From JTS-RE37 sp041744575 (GTDB lineage Bacteria; Bacteroidota; Bacteroidia; Flavobacteriales; Flavobacteriaceae), in NCBI GenBank assembly GCA_041744575.1, contig JBGTKP010000046.1, positions 33,383 to 97,382 on the forward strand: a stretch of DNA of 64,000 bases, in the 5' to 3' direction. The position numbers and the translations under genes were made by a program. Positions 34,179-43,831 of this stretch are shown piece by piece. Below the pieces are notes generated by a model, which was given only the letters and a program-made list of their open reading frames with translations, was not told where the DNA came from and did no database searches. How positions within the stretch are numbered: the stretch's first letter is position 1; each line of letters starts with the position of its first letter.

Positions 34179-37100
34179 CTACTTATAATGCACACGGTAC
34201 CTCCAGTAGCTTAATCCTCCCAGCAGGACTACACCCAGGACCACATACCATATAAATGTGGGTGTGATCACTTGAGCCCCGCTGGCATAGCTATGTAATC
34301 CGACCAGGTAAAAGTTAACTCCAAAATAGGTCATCATGATACTTCCGAATGCGACAATGCTAAGGAAATTAAAAGTCCATTTGCCGCGCAATCCGGGAAC
34401 CAGCCTGGTATGAATCACAAAGGCATATACCATAATAGAGATCAGCGCCCAGGTTTCCTTGGGATCCCAGCCCCAGTAACGACCCCAGCTTTCATTTGCC
34501 CATTGTCCGCCCAGGAAGTTCCCGATGGTGAGCATAATCAACCCCACAGTAAGTGTAAGTTCAGTGACAATAGTAAGTTCCTTCAGGGTGTACTCCATCC
34601 GGATCTTATTTGTTTTGCTCGTAAGAAGTATTAAGAGCAGGGAGACAATTCCCAAAATCATCCCTACAGTCAGTGGACCGTAGCTGGCGACAATAACCGC
34701 CACATGGACCATCAGCCAGTAACTGTCCAGGACGGGTACCAGATTCCCAATAGACGGATCTACCCAATTCTGATGTGCGATCCACAATAACATGGAAGTC
34801 ACAAAGGTGGTGGCTGCGATGGTCATTTCACTCTTTCTGCTGAACAGCAGGCCCATGCCCAGAGTAGCCCACGAGACATATAATATACTTTCATAAGCAT
34901 CACTCCACGGGGCATGTCCGGAGATATACCAGCGAAGCAATAACCCGGCAGTATGCCATATAAAAAGGACGATTACTGTACCTTTCAAGAAGTAGGTTGC
35001 CACCCGCCAGATTTCCCGATCCCTGAAAATCCGGAGTACCAGGATGATGAACATGAAAACTCCCACCATGGCATAAAATTTATAGAGCCGGTTAAAAATA
35101 TCAAGACGGTTATAGAAGACCTCAGTCTTGACCTTGCCGGCAGATGGCAGTACTTCACTACCATGGTTCTTCTGATTCTGATGAAAAGCGGCCAACAATC
35201 GTTCGGCTTCTGAGTAATCTCCGCTGGGGATTGCCCTTTGCAGGGAAATCAAATAGTATGGGATGGAATTTTTGATAAAATTGGCATAGAGGGAATCAGT
35301 AACCGGAAATGCGCCGGTTCTGTATTCTGTGGAAGAGATCCACTTATTATTTTCATCATCAAGCAATGGAAAAATTTTGACGATCTCCCCGCTCAAAGCT
35401 CTGTCCAACAAGCTTAACCTGAAATAGGCATCCTTAAAATCCTGCTGGAATTTGTTAGGGTTGGTTGTGGCAAAGGCCTCCTGAAGATAGGGCCCAAGCT
35501 TGTTCTGTCCCTTGGCATCGAAAAAGTCGGTCGCTTTGATCAGCTGCTTTGACGGTGGAACCCCAATGATCTTACGGATACTGTCGTTCTGACCTTTCTT
35601 GTCCAGGGAAATAAATTCCATATTATACCAAAGTGCGGGGTTCAGCATCATCGAGATGAACACCTGATCCGCATTTAAAGACCTGAACTCACTTTTCAGG
35701 CTTAACTTTCTCAGTAATTCAGAAGCAAATGTGTTGACAGGTTTCATCCTGCCTTCATCATCCTGTATGACCAATTCTCCAAATTTGGATGCGTGTTCCT
35801 CAGATACTATGGTGGATCGGAGAATGGAATCAACCTGTTCACTTGTGGGCGGTTCCAGATGAAGGTGATCATCGGCTGGAACTTCCTGGCCATAAATGGC
35901 GAGAGATCCTGACAACATGGCAATAATGCTGAGTGCCTGTTTTTGTGTTTTTAATTTTTCGAGTGCTGCTCCCAGGTCTTTGAACCTTGTTTTGCCAAAG
36001 AACATAATTCCCATCAGGCCCATATAAAGGAGGAAATAACCAATGTAGGTAATCCAGGTTCCAAAGAAATCGTGATTTACAGAAAGGATCGTCCCGCGTT
36101 CATCAGGATCGAAGCTGGCCTGAAAAAAACGGTAACCCTTGTGGTCCAGCACATGATTCATGTAAATATCATAGTCAAAGGGCTTGTCATCTTCTACTGT
36201 AATCCTGCTCATAAAAGAGGCGTACCCGTTCTCAGTACCGGGGTATTTTTCTGCGATAAAATCGGACAACCGGATACTGAAGGGCAATTCATAGACTTTT
36301 GATCCGTACCGCAAACTGAAATCAAGACCGCCCAAGGAAAATTTTTCACTAAAATCTGCAGGTCCCTTGCCGCCGATCACTTCCTTCCTTACGGTCTCTC
36401 CATTGGAGGACACGTCAAGGATCAAGGCATCCTGGGTGGCGTCAGTGCGTTCTGACTCAGGCACACGGACGACTCCAAATTTTCCCGGGACAAGCTCGTC
36501 AGGAATGACAAACTGCATGGCACCAATGGAATAGAGGGAACGAAGCTGGAGCGACTGAAGGCTGTCTTTGGTCACGTTGCCTTTGAATTGGTCGGCCATC
36601 CTCATAAAGGATCCTTCAAAGGGTGAGGAAATCTGATAGGTGCTATCTGAGGCAAACAGGTTGATGGCACCTTCTGTGGGTTTGTTCAGAGAAAAAAGGA
36701 TGTTATGGATATTGGCTATCTTCCCATCCTCCAGAAAATGCTCGTGCCTTGATCCGTCTCCTGCCTCAACAATCTTTAAATACCTATTTCCACTGGAATC
36801 CGGGACAAGACCCACTTTCGCCCCTTCAATAAAATCGACATAGCTGACGGTGAAGGGCTGGTCGTTAAAGTCACTCTTCCAGGGTAGGGAAGATTGCAGA
36901 CCTTCAGGAGACACCAAAAGATCATCCTCCATCGGTTTACGTTTGAGTTCCCCGTTTATCTCACCATCCACATATACGGTTAAAAAGGTTTTGTCGGAGT
37001 AGACGACATTTTCCGTATTTCCCTCGCGAATGGGCATCATTCCCTCAAAACTGATATAACGGGTTACAAATGCCCCTATGATGATGAGTATCCAGGAAAT

Positions 37101-37349
37101 ATGAAGGGTCAGAACGGGCCATTTTTCAAGGCGCAACAACCGGTAACGACCTATATTTCCTATAAAACAAATGACAAACAACAACATAATCGCCTCAAAC
37201 CACCAACTGTTGTATACCCATATTCTGGCAGTATCAGTACTGTACCAGCTTTCTATAAAAGTGCCGAAAGCCATTGCAGTTGCAAATGCAATAAAAAGAA
37301 AGGCCATGAGACGGGTTGAGAAAAAAAACTTTTTTAATGTACTGGTCAT
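34179..37349 (-). CDS. ccsBA: ResB-CcsA fusion cytochrome c maturation protein
   Basis: A 1056-residue membrane protein for system II cytochrome c biogenesis, which moves heme across the inner membrane and attaches it to apocytochrome c. The ResB (Ccs1) half is N-terminal: helices at about 12-32, 45-62 and 75-95, a large periplasmic region, then a helix near 430. A linker with a hydrophobic segment ending AIYGQEVP leads to a periplasmic domain of about 270 residues. The CcsA half follows with many helices and the WWD heme-handling motif WGRYWGWDPKETW, plus flanking histidines (IWHTAGLLLR, MVHVAV, VGLHSYASG). ATG 37349 is preferred over a GTG five codons earlier. The single-gene fusion is usual in Bacteroidota and Epsilonproteobacteria. 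Confidence 0.92.
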   Translation of the reverse strand: MTSTLKKFFFSTRLMAFLFIAFATAMAFGTFIESWYSTDTARIWVYNSWWFEAIMLLFVICFIGNIGRYRLLRLEKWPVLTLHISWILIIIGAFVTRYISFEGMMPIREGNTENVVYSDKTFLTVYVDGEINGELKRKPMEDDLLVSPEGLQSSLPWKSDFNDQPFTVSYVDFIEGAKVGLVPDSSGNRYLKIVEAGDGSRHEHFLEDGKIANIHNILFSLNKPTEGAINLFASDSTYQISSPFEGSFMRMADQFKGNVTKDSLQSLQLRSLYSIGAMQFVIPDELVPGKFGVVRVPESERTDATQDALILDVSSNGETVRKEVIGGKGPADFSEKFSLGGLDFSLRYGSKVYELPFSIRLSDFIAEKYPGTENGYASFMSRITVEDDKPFDYDIYMNHVLDHKGYRFFQASFDPDERGTILSVNHDFFGTWITYIGYFLLYMGLMGIMFFGKTRFKDLGAALEKLKTQKQALSIIAMLSGSLAIYGQEVPADDHLHLEPPTSEQVDSILRSTIVSEEHASKFGELVIQDDEGRMKPVNTFASELLRKLSLKSEFRSLNADQVFISMMLNPALWYNMEFISLDKKGQNDSIRKIIGVPPSKQLIKATDFFDAKGQNKLGPYLQEAFATTNPNKFQQDFKDAYFRLSLLDRALSGEIVKIFPLLDDENNKWISSTEYRTGAFPVTDSLYANFIKNSIPYYLISLQRAIPSGDYSEAERLLAAFHQNQKNHGSEVLPSAGKVKTEVFYNRLDIFNRLYKFYAMVGVFMFIILVLRIFRDREIWRVATYFLKGTVIVLFIWHTAGLLLRWYISGHAPWSDAYESILYVSWATLGMGLLFSRKSEMTIAATTFVTSMLLWIAHQNWVDPSIGNLVPVLDSYWLMVHVAVIVASYGPLTVGMILGIVSLLLILLTSKTNKIRMEYTLKELTIVTELTLTVGLIMLTIGNFLGGQWANESWGRYWGWDPKETWALISIMVYAFVIHTRLVPGLRGKWTFNFLSIVAFGSIMMTYFGVNFYLVGLHSYASGAQVITPTFIWYVVLGVVLLGGLSYWRYRVHYK

Positions 37350-37571
37350 TGTAGCAGTGTCCACTCCATTTAGGACTGCAAAATTAAGGTATTTTGTAGT
37401 AACAACGATCTAATTAACATTCCTGCCGGCCATTGGGATTTCACAAGGAGATGATATCTTCTGAGATATGGAAGTTTATAAATCAGCCTGTGATACTAAA
37501 AGACAATTGTTTATCATACTCCAGCAAACAATCCAGCGAATATTTTAAATATCCTATCAGAAATATATCCC

Positions 37572-37579
37572 TATTTTTG
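37572..37579 (+). promoter_or_regulatory. -7 promoter element of the DUF2520 gene
   Basis: TATTTTTG matches TAnnTTTG only five bases before the ATG at 37584. If used, transcription starts at about 37585-37588, so the functional start would be the second ATG at 37593 (MVIIGTGN), or the message is leaderless. Confidence 0.35.
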
Positions 37580-37583
37580 AAAT

Positions 37584-38363
37584 ATGACCAATATGGTAAT
37601 CATCGGTACCGGCAATGTTGCCCGAAATTTATTTGATGCCTTCCGCACTTCGGTTGATGTAAACGTGATGCAGGTAATGGGAAGAAAAAAGCAAGCCCTC
37701 TCCTATTTCAATACCACTAAAACTACCTCGGATCCTAAAAATATTGCAGCTGCTGATATTTATATTATCGCTATAAATGACGATGTCTTATCTACTGTAG
37801 ATGAGTTATTTGATGTTAAGGATAAATTTTTGGTTCATTGCTCAGGAGCGATGCCCGTTACCATCCTCCCGGCCAAAGCACGGAGGGGTTCCCTCTATCC
37901 GCTTCAGACATTTACTGCCGGTCGCAAAATTTCTTTAAGAGAGGTTCCTTTCTGCCTTGAGGCAGAATACCAGGACGATCTTTATCTGCTCACTTCGTTG
38001 GCATCCAGCATCTCTGACCATGTCCGGCATGTTACCTACCATCAGCGCCAGGCGCTGCACCTTGCGGCTGTTTTCTCCAATAACTTCACCAATCACCTTT
38101 ATTCTGTAGCCAGGGAAATTTGTGTGGAACAGAACGTGCCTTTTGAACTCCTGCATCCGTTGATCAAGGAAACCGCAGCAAAAATTAATCAGATGACTCC
38201 TGAACAGGCGCAAACGGGGCCTGCGAGAAGAGGCGATCGCAAAACCCAGGCAATGCAACTCAACCTTCTTAAAAACAAGGAGTACCGAAAATTATATCGC
38301 TTTTTTACCAAAGGCATCAGCGGGGCATATCGGGCGAAAAATGAGATAGCGGAGAAGTCTTAA
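37584..38363 (+). CDS. Rossmann-like and DUF2520 domain protein
   Basis: A 259-residue putative NAD(P)-binding dehydrogenase-like protein. The nucleotide loop VIIGTGNVARNLFDAF is at the N-terminus. After it come the strand AADIYIIAINDDVLS and HCSGAMPV, and an all-helical DUF2520 domain from about residue 125 (HQRQALHLAAVFSNNFTNHL, PLIKETAAKI, QTGPARRGDRKT). It resembles a reduced 6-phosphogluconate dehydrogenase-like fold. The family regularly precedes the KdsC-like phosphatase and Maf genes in Flavobacteriia, as here. A start at ATG 37593 is supported by the promoter position. Substrate is unknown. Confidence 0.87.
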   Translation: MTNMVIIGTGNVARNLFDAFRTSVDVNVMQVMGRKKQALSYFNTTKTTSDPKNIAAADIYIIAINDDVLSTVDELFDVKDKFLVHCSGAMPVTILPAKARRGSLYPLQTFTAGRKISLREVPFCLEAEYQDDLYLLTSLASSISDHVRHVTYHQRQALHLAAVFSNNFTNHLYSVAREICVEQNVPFELLHPLIKETAAKINQMTPEQAQTGPARRGDRKTQAMQLNLLKNKEYRKLYRFFTKGISGAYRAKNEIAEKS

Positions 38364-38418
38364 ATCTATTTTACAGATCAGAACTGCGTTGGTTAACAGA
38401 TGGTATGGAACAAAATAT

Positions 38419-38426
38419 TAAGTTTG
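38419..38426 (+). promoter_or_regulatory. -7 promoter element of the KdsC-like/maf pair
   Basis: TAAGTTTG matches TAnnTTTG, 45 bases before the ATG at 38471. A clear -33 element at the normal distance is lacking. Confidence 0.3.
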
Positions 38427-38470
38427 GCATCCCATTAATGTAAGCCATTACCGAAACCAAAAAACAAGGA

Positions 38471-38998
38471 ATGCAACAGAGTTATAAAGAAGATCTGAAA
38501 GAAATTACCACTTTTGTGTTTGATGTGGACGGAGTTTTTACTGACGGATCGGTCCTCGTGACTGCCGAAGGGGAACTGCTTCGAAGTATGAGCGTCAAAG
38601 ATGGGTACGCCCTCAAAACGGCGGTCCAAAAAGGATATCGTGTTTGCATCATCAGCGGGGGTACAAATCCGGGAGTTAAAATCCGTTTGGAAGGCCTTGG
38701 GGTTACCGATATTTATCTGGGGGTGCACCATAAAAAAGATCCGCTTATGAATTATCTGGGAGATCATGGCATCAATGCGGATGAGGTATTATATATGGGG
38801 GATGATCTGCCGGATATTCCACCCTTGCGCATGGTCCGCCTCCCATGCTGCCCTCAGAATGCCGTCCCGGAGGTAAAGGCGGTGTGCCGCTATGTTTCCC
38901 ACCGGAACGGAGGGGATGGGTGTGTACGGGATGTAATAGAGCAGGTGCTCAAGGTTCGCGGCGACTGGTATGACAACTTTAGCGCGGCCAATGACTGA
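38471..38998 (+). CDS. HAD-IIIA phosphatase, KdsC-like
   Basis: A 175-residue HAD-superfamily C0-type phosphatase. The nucleophile motif FDVDGVFTDGSV, the SVKDGYALK segment, motif II VCIISGG, motif III Lys in HHKKDPL and the metal Asp pair in LYMGDDLPD match KdsC, the 3-deoxy-D-manno-octulosonate-8-phosphate phosphatase of lipopolysaccharide synthesis. Other C0 HAD substrates cannot be excluded. It overlaps maf by eight bases (ATGACTGA), so the two are coupled. Confidence 0.85.
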   Translation: MQQSYKEDLKEITTFVFDVDGVFTDGSVLVTAEGELLRSMSVKDGYALKTAVQKGYRVCIISGGTNPGVKIRLEGLGVTDIYLGVHHKKDPLMNYLGDHGINADEVLYMGDDLPDIPPLRMVRLPCCPQNAVPEVKAVCRYVSHRNGGDGCVRDVIEQVLKVRGDWYDNFSAAND

Positions 38999-39590
38999 GG
39001 ATCCCTTAAAACTCTTGCTGAGTTCCTTTAAAATCATTTTAGGATCCGGGTCTCCGAGAAGGCAACAATTTCTTAGGGATTTGGGAGTTGCATTCGAAAT
39101 TCAGCTTCGCCCAGTTGTTGAAGAATATCCGCCTCAGCTGAAGGCCGAGGAAATCCCCATCTATCTGGCACAACTGAAGGCCGAAGCATTTAACAATACT
39201 CTTGGCAGGAATGACTTGCTGATCACTTCCGATACCATTGTCTGGCATCAGGAGAACTGCCTGGGTAAACCTGAAAATCCCAGGGAAGCCTTTAAAATGC
39301 TGTCAGAACTCTCAGGCGACCGGCACCAGGTCATCACTGCAGTGTGTTTTACCACAATGGCCCGGCAAAAAACCGTACATGCCACGACTACGGTAAGTTT
39401 CCGGACACTGACTGCCGCGGAAATCCAATATTATATCGATTCCTATTCGCCCTATGATAAGGCAGGGGGATATGGCATTCAGGAATGGATAGGTCTGACG
39501 GGGATCGAAGAAATACAGGGCTCGTATTTCAATGTCATGGGCCTTCCTACTCATTTGGTTTATCAAACGTTAACATCTATGGCCATTTGA
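38991..39590 (+). CDS. maf: Maf family nucleotide pyrophosphatase
   Basis: A 199-residue Maf protein, a house-cleaning pyrophosphatase acting on dTTP/UTP or modified nucleotides. The opening IILGSGSPRRQQFLRDLG, the ITSDTIVWHQ region with the catalytic Asp, the KPENPREAFKMLSELSGDRHQVITAV stretch and SYSPYDKAGGYGIQEWIG are all family marks. ATG 38991 is chosen because it gives the short overlap with the KdsC-like gene and the usual length; an ATG seven codons upstream would extend it. It is the last gene of the DUF2520/KdsC/Maf group. Confidence 0.92.
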   Translation: MTEDPLKLLLSSFKIILGSGSPRRQQFLRDLGVAFEIQLRPVVEEYPPQLKAEEIPIYLAQLKAEAFNNTLGRNDLLITSDTIVWHQENCLGKPENPREAFKMLSELSGDRHQVITAVCFTTMARQKTVHATTTVSFRTLTAAEIQYYIDSYSPYDKAGGYGIQEWIGLTGIEEIQGSYFNVMGLPTHLVYQTLTSMAI

Positions 39591-39711
39591 CCCGTTTTAG
39601 GTAGTTTTGAGAATCTGATGTATTTAATTTTATTAACCAGATCCATTATCATGGGCCCACTGTGGCTAAGTCAGCTACCAATAATGAATTACACAACAAA
39701 CAGGTATCCCG

Positions 39712-40665
39712 ATGACAAGATCCTATAAAAGTCCATTTACCTCCTGTCTTATAATTAGTGGGTTAGCAATATCGCTGGTCTCGTGCAGGCAAGGCCCTGC
39801 TCAATCTGAAGGCAAGGTGGCCATGAATGATGAAACTAACACAAACAAGCGACAGGCAAGGCAAGTATCAGAGTCCTTCAGGGACTATTGGTATGCAGGC
39901 GATGCGGAGCTTACCACATATAAGCTGGAACAAGCCAGGTATGGAGAGATCAGGGAAGGGCAGGCTGTCCTGATCTATGTCACTGAGCCCTTTCTGAAGA
40001 AGGCCCAGGTGAAGGCAGACGAACACCATGCAGACAACACACCTGTCCTGAAACTAAATACCACCAAAAACTTTTTGACCGGTATCTATCCCTACTCCAT
40101 TATGACAAGTTCCTTTTACGGAGTACAGGATGATCAGCATGCCCTAAAACTATCTCTAAGTGTACAGGAGTGGTGTGGTCACGTCTATACCCAGTTAAAT
40201 AACAGGGAAAAGTTTGAAATTGAATCCCACTCCTACTTTGAAAAGGAAGGAGATCAGCGCGTAGCTCTTCCAAAGTCAGCATTGGAAGATGAGATCTGGA
40301 ATAAGATCAGGATCAACCCTGAGGATCTGCCTGTCGGTTCTTTTACAATGCTGCCGTCGCTGGAATATATAAGGTTGTCGCACCTGCCCTTCAGGGCCTA
40401 TGATGTCATTGCAAAAGTTTCTATCACCGGGGATCTCAAAACTTACGAATTGAACTATCCGGACCTGGAGAGAACCGTGAAAATCAGCTTTGGTAATGAC
40501 TTCCCATATCCCATTGAAAAATGGTCTGAAAGTGCAAAAAGCGGATTTGGCCCCAATGCCAAAATGCTTACATCCAAGGCCATAAAAATGAAAACTTTAA
40601 AAACAGCATATTGGCGGCAAAACGGAAATAAGGATGTATTTTTGCGCGACAGTTTAGGTCTTTAG
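39712..40665 (+). CDS. conserved lipoprotein next to maf
   Basis: A 317-residue lipoprotein with signal ending in ISLVSC (Cys24). A conserved core FRDYWYAGDAELTTYKLEQARYGE is followed by EGQAVLIYVTEPFLKKAQVKAD, LNTTKNFLTGIYPYSIMTSSF, and VQEWCGHVYTQLNNREKFEI. No enzyme motif is recognised. Relatives in Flavobacteriia are sometimes mislabelled as septum formation inhibitor Maf because of this neighbourhood; the sequence has no Maf fold. It ends five bases before the MscS-like gene, so the two are probably one transcript. Confidence 0.8.
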   Translation: MTRSYKSPFTSCLIISGLAISLVSCRQGPAQSEGKVAMNDETNTNKRQARQVSESFRDYWYAGDAELTTYKLEQARYGEIREGQAVLIYVTEPFLKKAQVKADEHHADNTPVLKLNTTKNFLTGIYPYSIMTSSFYGVQDDQHALKLSLSVQEWCGHVYTQLNNREKFEIESHSYFEKEGDQRVALPKSALEDEIWNKIRINPEDLPVGSFTMLPSLEYIRLSHLPFRAYDVIAKVSITGDLKTYELNYPDLERTVKISFGNDFPYPIEKWSESAKSGFGPNAKMLTSKAIKMKTLKTAYWRQNGNKDVFLRDSLGL

Positions 40666-40670
40666 TTGAT

Positions 40671-41216
40671 ATGGAAAATTTTATTGCAAGTCACAGAAGT
40701 GACCTGTTATGGACGCTTAGCATCATATTCATCCTGTTCATCTTTAAGTATGTCGGTTCCAAGGCGGTTCACCGGGTGGGCAAACTGAGCAATAAAGTCG
40801 AAGCCCGTACACTTCTCATCACCAAATATATTTCTGCTGCCCTCACGCTGCTGGGTGTGGGAATATTGTCCTTTATATGGGGGGTTGATTTTAAGAACCT
40901 GGGGTTGTTATTCACCTCGGTATTTACCGTAATTGGGGTCGCCTTATTTGCCAACTGGTCTATCCTCAGCAATGTGACGGCAGGCGTCATCCTTTTCTTT
41001 TCATTTCCTTTCAAGATCGGAGACAGGGTGAAGATACTGGATAAGGAAATAGAATCTCAGGAACCCTATACCATTGAAGACATCAAAGCATTTCATGTAC
41101 ATCTCCGAAAGGATAACGGGGAACTCCTCACTTATCCCAATAATCTGATGATGCAAAAGCCTGTGACCCTGATGTATAAGGACACCGAAACCCTGGAGGA
41201 TACGGCCGCCCTCTAG
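40671..41216 (+). CDS. short MscS-type mechanosensitive channel
   Basis: A 181-residue MscS-family protein. Two upstream helices (about residues 10-26 and 51-72) precede the pore-lining helix region VIGVALFANWSILSNVTAGVILFFSFPFKIGDRV, which opens the beta domain (KIGDRVKILDKEIE, YTIEDIKAFHVHLRKDNGELLTYPNNLMM). The MscS C-terminal alpha/beta domain is nearly absent, so this is a minimal form. It would release solutes on osmotic downshock. Confidence 0.85.
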   Translation: MENFIASHRSDLLWTLSIIFILFIFKYVGSKAVHRVGKLSNKVEARTLLITKYISAALTLLGVGILSFIWGVDFKNLGLLFTSVFTVIGVALFANWSILSNVTAGVILFFSFPFKIGDRVKILDKEIESQEPYTIEDIKAFHVHLRKDNGELLTYPNNLMMQKPVTLMYKDTETLEDTAAL

Positions 41217-41262
41217 GTTGTTAAAGAAGTTGTAAATATATAGTGCAGGGGAGTAAACTTGC

Positions 41263-41270
41263 TATATTTG
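41263..41270 (+). promoter_or_regulatory. -7 promoter element of the PIG-L/symporter operon
   Basis: TATATTTG matches TAnnTTTG, 20 bases before the ATG at 41291. It supports that start rather than the longer upstream reading. Confidence 0.4.
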
Positions 41271-41290
41271 GGAACCAACAAAACAAAGAC

Positions 41291-43831
41291 ATGATGAGGA
41301 AATTATCGGTATTCTTATCTGGAATACTACTCGGTCTGTCCGTATGCAGTGCCCAGGCTCCCCAAAAATTATCTTCGTCTGAGGTTTATCACTCCCTCCA
41401 AAAACTTAATTTTCTGGGTACCGCCCTTTATATCGCCGCCCACCCGGATGATGAAAATACGCGGTTGATTTCCTATCTTTCCAATGAGGTTAGGGCCCGT
41501 ACCGGCTATTTATCAATTACCAGGGGCGACGGGGGTCAAAATTTAATCGGTCCCGAACTAAGGGAATTACTCGGAGTGTTACGTACTCAGGAATTACTGG
41601 CCGCCCGAAAAATTGACGGAGGAGAGCAATTTTTTACCAGGGCCAGCGATTTCGGATATTCAAAACATCCGGATGAAACACTTAAAATCTGGGACAAGGC
41701 AGCAGTATTGGGTGATGTCATCCGTGTGATCCGCGAATTCAAACCTGATGTCATTATCAACAGATTTGACCACAGAGGTCCGGGGGAAACCCATGGTCAC
41801 CATACCTCCTCAGCCATGCTGAGTATGGAGGCTTTCGGGCTCGCCAATGAAAGGACCTCTTATCCTGAGCAACTCACGGAATTGGAACTTTGGCAGCCCA
41901 AAAGGCTCTTTTTCAACACATCCTGGTGGTTTTACGGAAGTGAGGAAAATTTTGAGAAAGCAGATAAATCCAAGATGCTTCGGTTTGATGTGGGTACCTA
42001 TTATCCAATACTGGGTCTTTCCAACAATGAAATTGCTTCCCTTGCCAGCAGCCAGCATCTCAGTCAGGGGTTTGGCCGGGTGAACAGCCGTGGATCGGAA
42101 AATGAATATATAGAATTACTTCGCGGCGATCTTCCTAAAGACGGGGAACTTTTTGAAGGGATCAACACCAGCTGGTCAAGAGTTGCCGGCGGCGAAGCGA
42201 TCGGAAAAATTCTATACGCCATAGAAGCCGATTTTAATTTTACAGATCCTTCCGTGCATCTGCCACAGCTCCTCGAGGCATATAAGCTCGTTCAACGCCT
42301 GGAGGATGCCCACTGGAAAGATCTGAAGTCCAAAGAACTTGCAGCCCTGATCCTCTCCGTGTCCGGCATCTATTTGGAGGCGGCGGCCACCGTTCCCTAT
42401 ACCAATCCTGGCAGCACTGAAAAAATCCAGATAGAAGCCCTTAACAGAAGTAACAGTCCAATGACCCTGACCTCTGTTGTCCTGACTCCAGGCTCGCGTA
42501 CAGACAGTCTGGTTCAAGAACAGCAACTTGAAGTAAACAAAAAAATAAGCCTCGAAGTCGATTTAAAAATACCTTCGGACCAGGCCAATACAACCCCTTA
42601 CTGGTTATCAGAAAAAGGCAGCCTGGGAATGTATAAGGTTGCCGACACCAGCCTGATCGGGAAGCCAGAAACCCCGAAGGCCTTTTTTGCTACCTTTAAT
42701 CTTAAGATTAAAGGAACTGCCATATCTGTAAGTAAACCAGTAGTATACAAAACAGCCAAACCAGATAAAGGCGAGTTATATGAGCCTTTTGATGTCCTGC
42801 CGGAGGCGACTTCCAGATTTACAGATAAGGTGATGCTTTTCGCAGACGGAACTCCGAGGCAGATTCCTGTCACCATAAGGGCCAATGCGGATCAGGTGAA
42901 AGGACAAGTCGAACTTAAGGTTGCAGACGGCTGGAAAGTAAATCCATCTGTCAGCTCCTTCGAAATAGCCAGTAAAGGAGATGAGACCACAGTAATGTTC
43001 ACCCTGAGTCCGCCCTCGGTGGAAAGCGAAAGTTATATCAGGCCTGTACTTCGTGTGAATGGTAAGACCCTCACCCATGAGTTGATCAACATTTCCTATG
43101 ATCACATCCCAAGACAATCCATTCTGTTGCCTTCCGAGGCTAAAGTGGTACGGATGAATATATCAAAGGCAGGAGAAGAGATAGGATACATCATGGGTGC
43201 CGGGGATGAAGTCCCTGAGAGTCTTGAACAAATTGGTTATACCGTTCATATTGTTTCTCCTGGCTCCATTCAGGCTGGGAGCCTGGATGTTTATGACGCA
43301 GTGGTAGTGGGTATCAGAGCTTACAACGTCATTGATGAAATGAAGTTCAAACAGTCCTTTTTACTTGATTATGTGAAAAATGGCGGAAACCTTATAGTCC
43401 AGTACAATACGGCGGGAAGGTGGGCAGGTCAGTTTGAAGGGATTGCACCTTTTCCTCTCACTTTATCCAGCGATCGCGTAACGGATGAAAATTCCAATGT
43501 TGAGATTCTGGCGAAGAATCACAGCCTTGTCAATTTTCCAAACACCATAGGGAAAAAGGATTTTGAGGGCTGGGTGCAGGAACGCGGTCTGTACTTCCCT
43601 AATCAATGGGACGCCGCATTTACTCCTATTTTATCAATGTCCGATACAGGAACAGACGCCCTGAATGGAAGCCTTTTGGTTGCACCTTATGGAAAAGGGA
43701 ACTATATTTATACAGGACTCAGTTTTTTCAGGGAACTCCCTGCAGGAGTGCCCGGTGCCTACAAACTCTTTGCCAATATGTTATCGATAGGAAAAGAAAA
43801 AGTAAACAAAGAAACCGATATTAAAGGCTAA
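41291..43831 (+). CDS. large secreted PIG-L family deacetylase
   Basis: An 846-residue exported protein (signal peptide to about VCSAQ). The N-terminal 250 residues are a PIG-L/LmbE zinc deacetylase: IAAHPDDENTRLI, ITRGDGGQNLIGPELRELLG, INRFDHRGPGETHGHHTSS. The following 400 residues look like beta-sandwich domains (NEW3/CARDB-like: VNPSVSSFEIASKGDETTVM). The C-terminal 180 residues (YDAVVVGIRAYNVIDEMKF, GGNLIVQYNTAGRW, GKGNYIYTGLSFFRELPAG) resemble a glutamine-amidotransferase-like domain. It probably deacetylates an amino-sugar glycan outside the inner membrane. It is the first of a three-gene operon with a 33-residue peptide and a symporter. Confidence 0.85.
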   Translation: MMRKLSVFLSGILLGLSVCSAQAPQKLSSSEVYHSLQKLNFLGTALYIAAHPDDENTRLISYLSNEVRARTGYLSITRGDGGQNLIGPELRELLGVLRTQELLAARKIDGGEQFFTRASDFGYSKHPDETLKIWDKAAVLGDVIRVIREFKPDVIINRFDHRGPGETHGHHTSSAMLSMEAFGLANERTSYPEQLTELELWQPKRLFFNTSWWFYGSEENFEKADKSKMLRFDVGTYYPILGLSNNEIASLASSQHLSQGFGRVNSRGSENEYIELLRGDLPKDGELFEGINTSWSRVAGGEAIGKILYAIEADFNFTDPSVHLPQLLEAYKLVQRLEDAHWKDLKSKELAALILSVSGIYLEAAATVPYTNPGSTEKIQIEALNRSNSPMTLTSVVLTPGSRTDSLVQEQQLEVNKKISLEVDLKIPSDQANTTPYWLSEKGSLGMYKVADTSLIGKPETPKAFFATFNLKIKGTAISVSKPVVYKTAKPDKGELYEPFDVLPEATSRFTDKVMLFADGTPRQIPVTIRANADQVKGQVELKVADGWKVNPSVSSFEIASKGDETTVMFTLSPPSVESESYIRPVLRVNGKTLTHELINISYDHIPRQSILLPSEAKVVRMNISKAGEEIGYIMGAGDEVPESLEQIGYTVHIVSPGSIQAGSLDVYDAVVVGIRAYNVIDEMKFKQSFLLDYVKNGGNLIVQYNTAGRWAGQFEGIAPFPLTLSSDRVTDENSNVEILAKNHSLVNFPNTIGKKDFEGWVQERGLYFPNQWDAAFTPILSMSDTGTDALNGSLLVAPYGKGNYIYTGLSFFRELPAGVPGAYKLFANMLSIGKEKVNKETDIKG

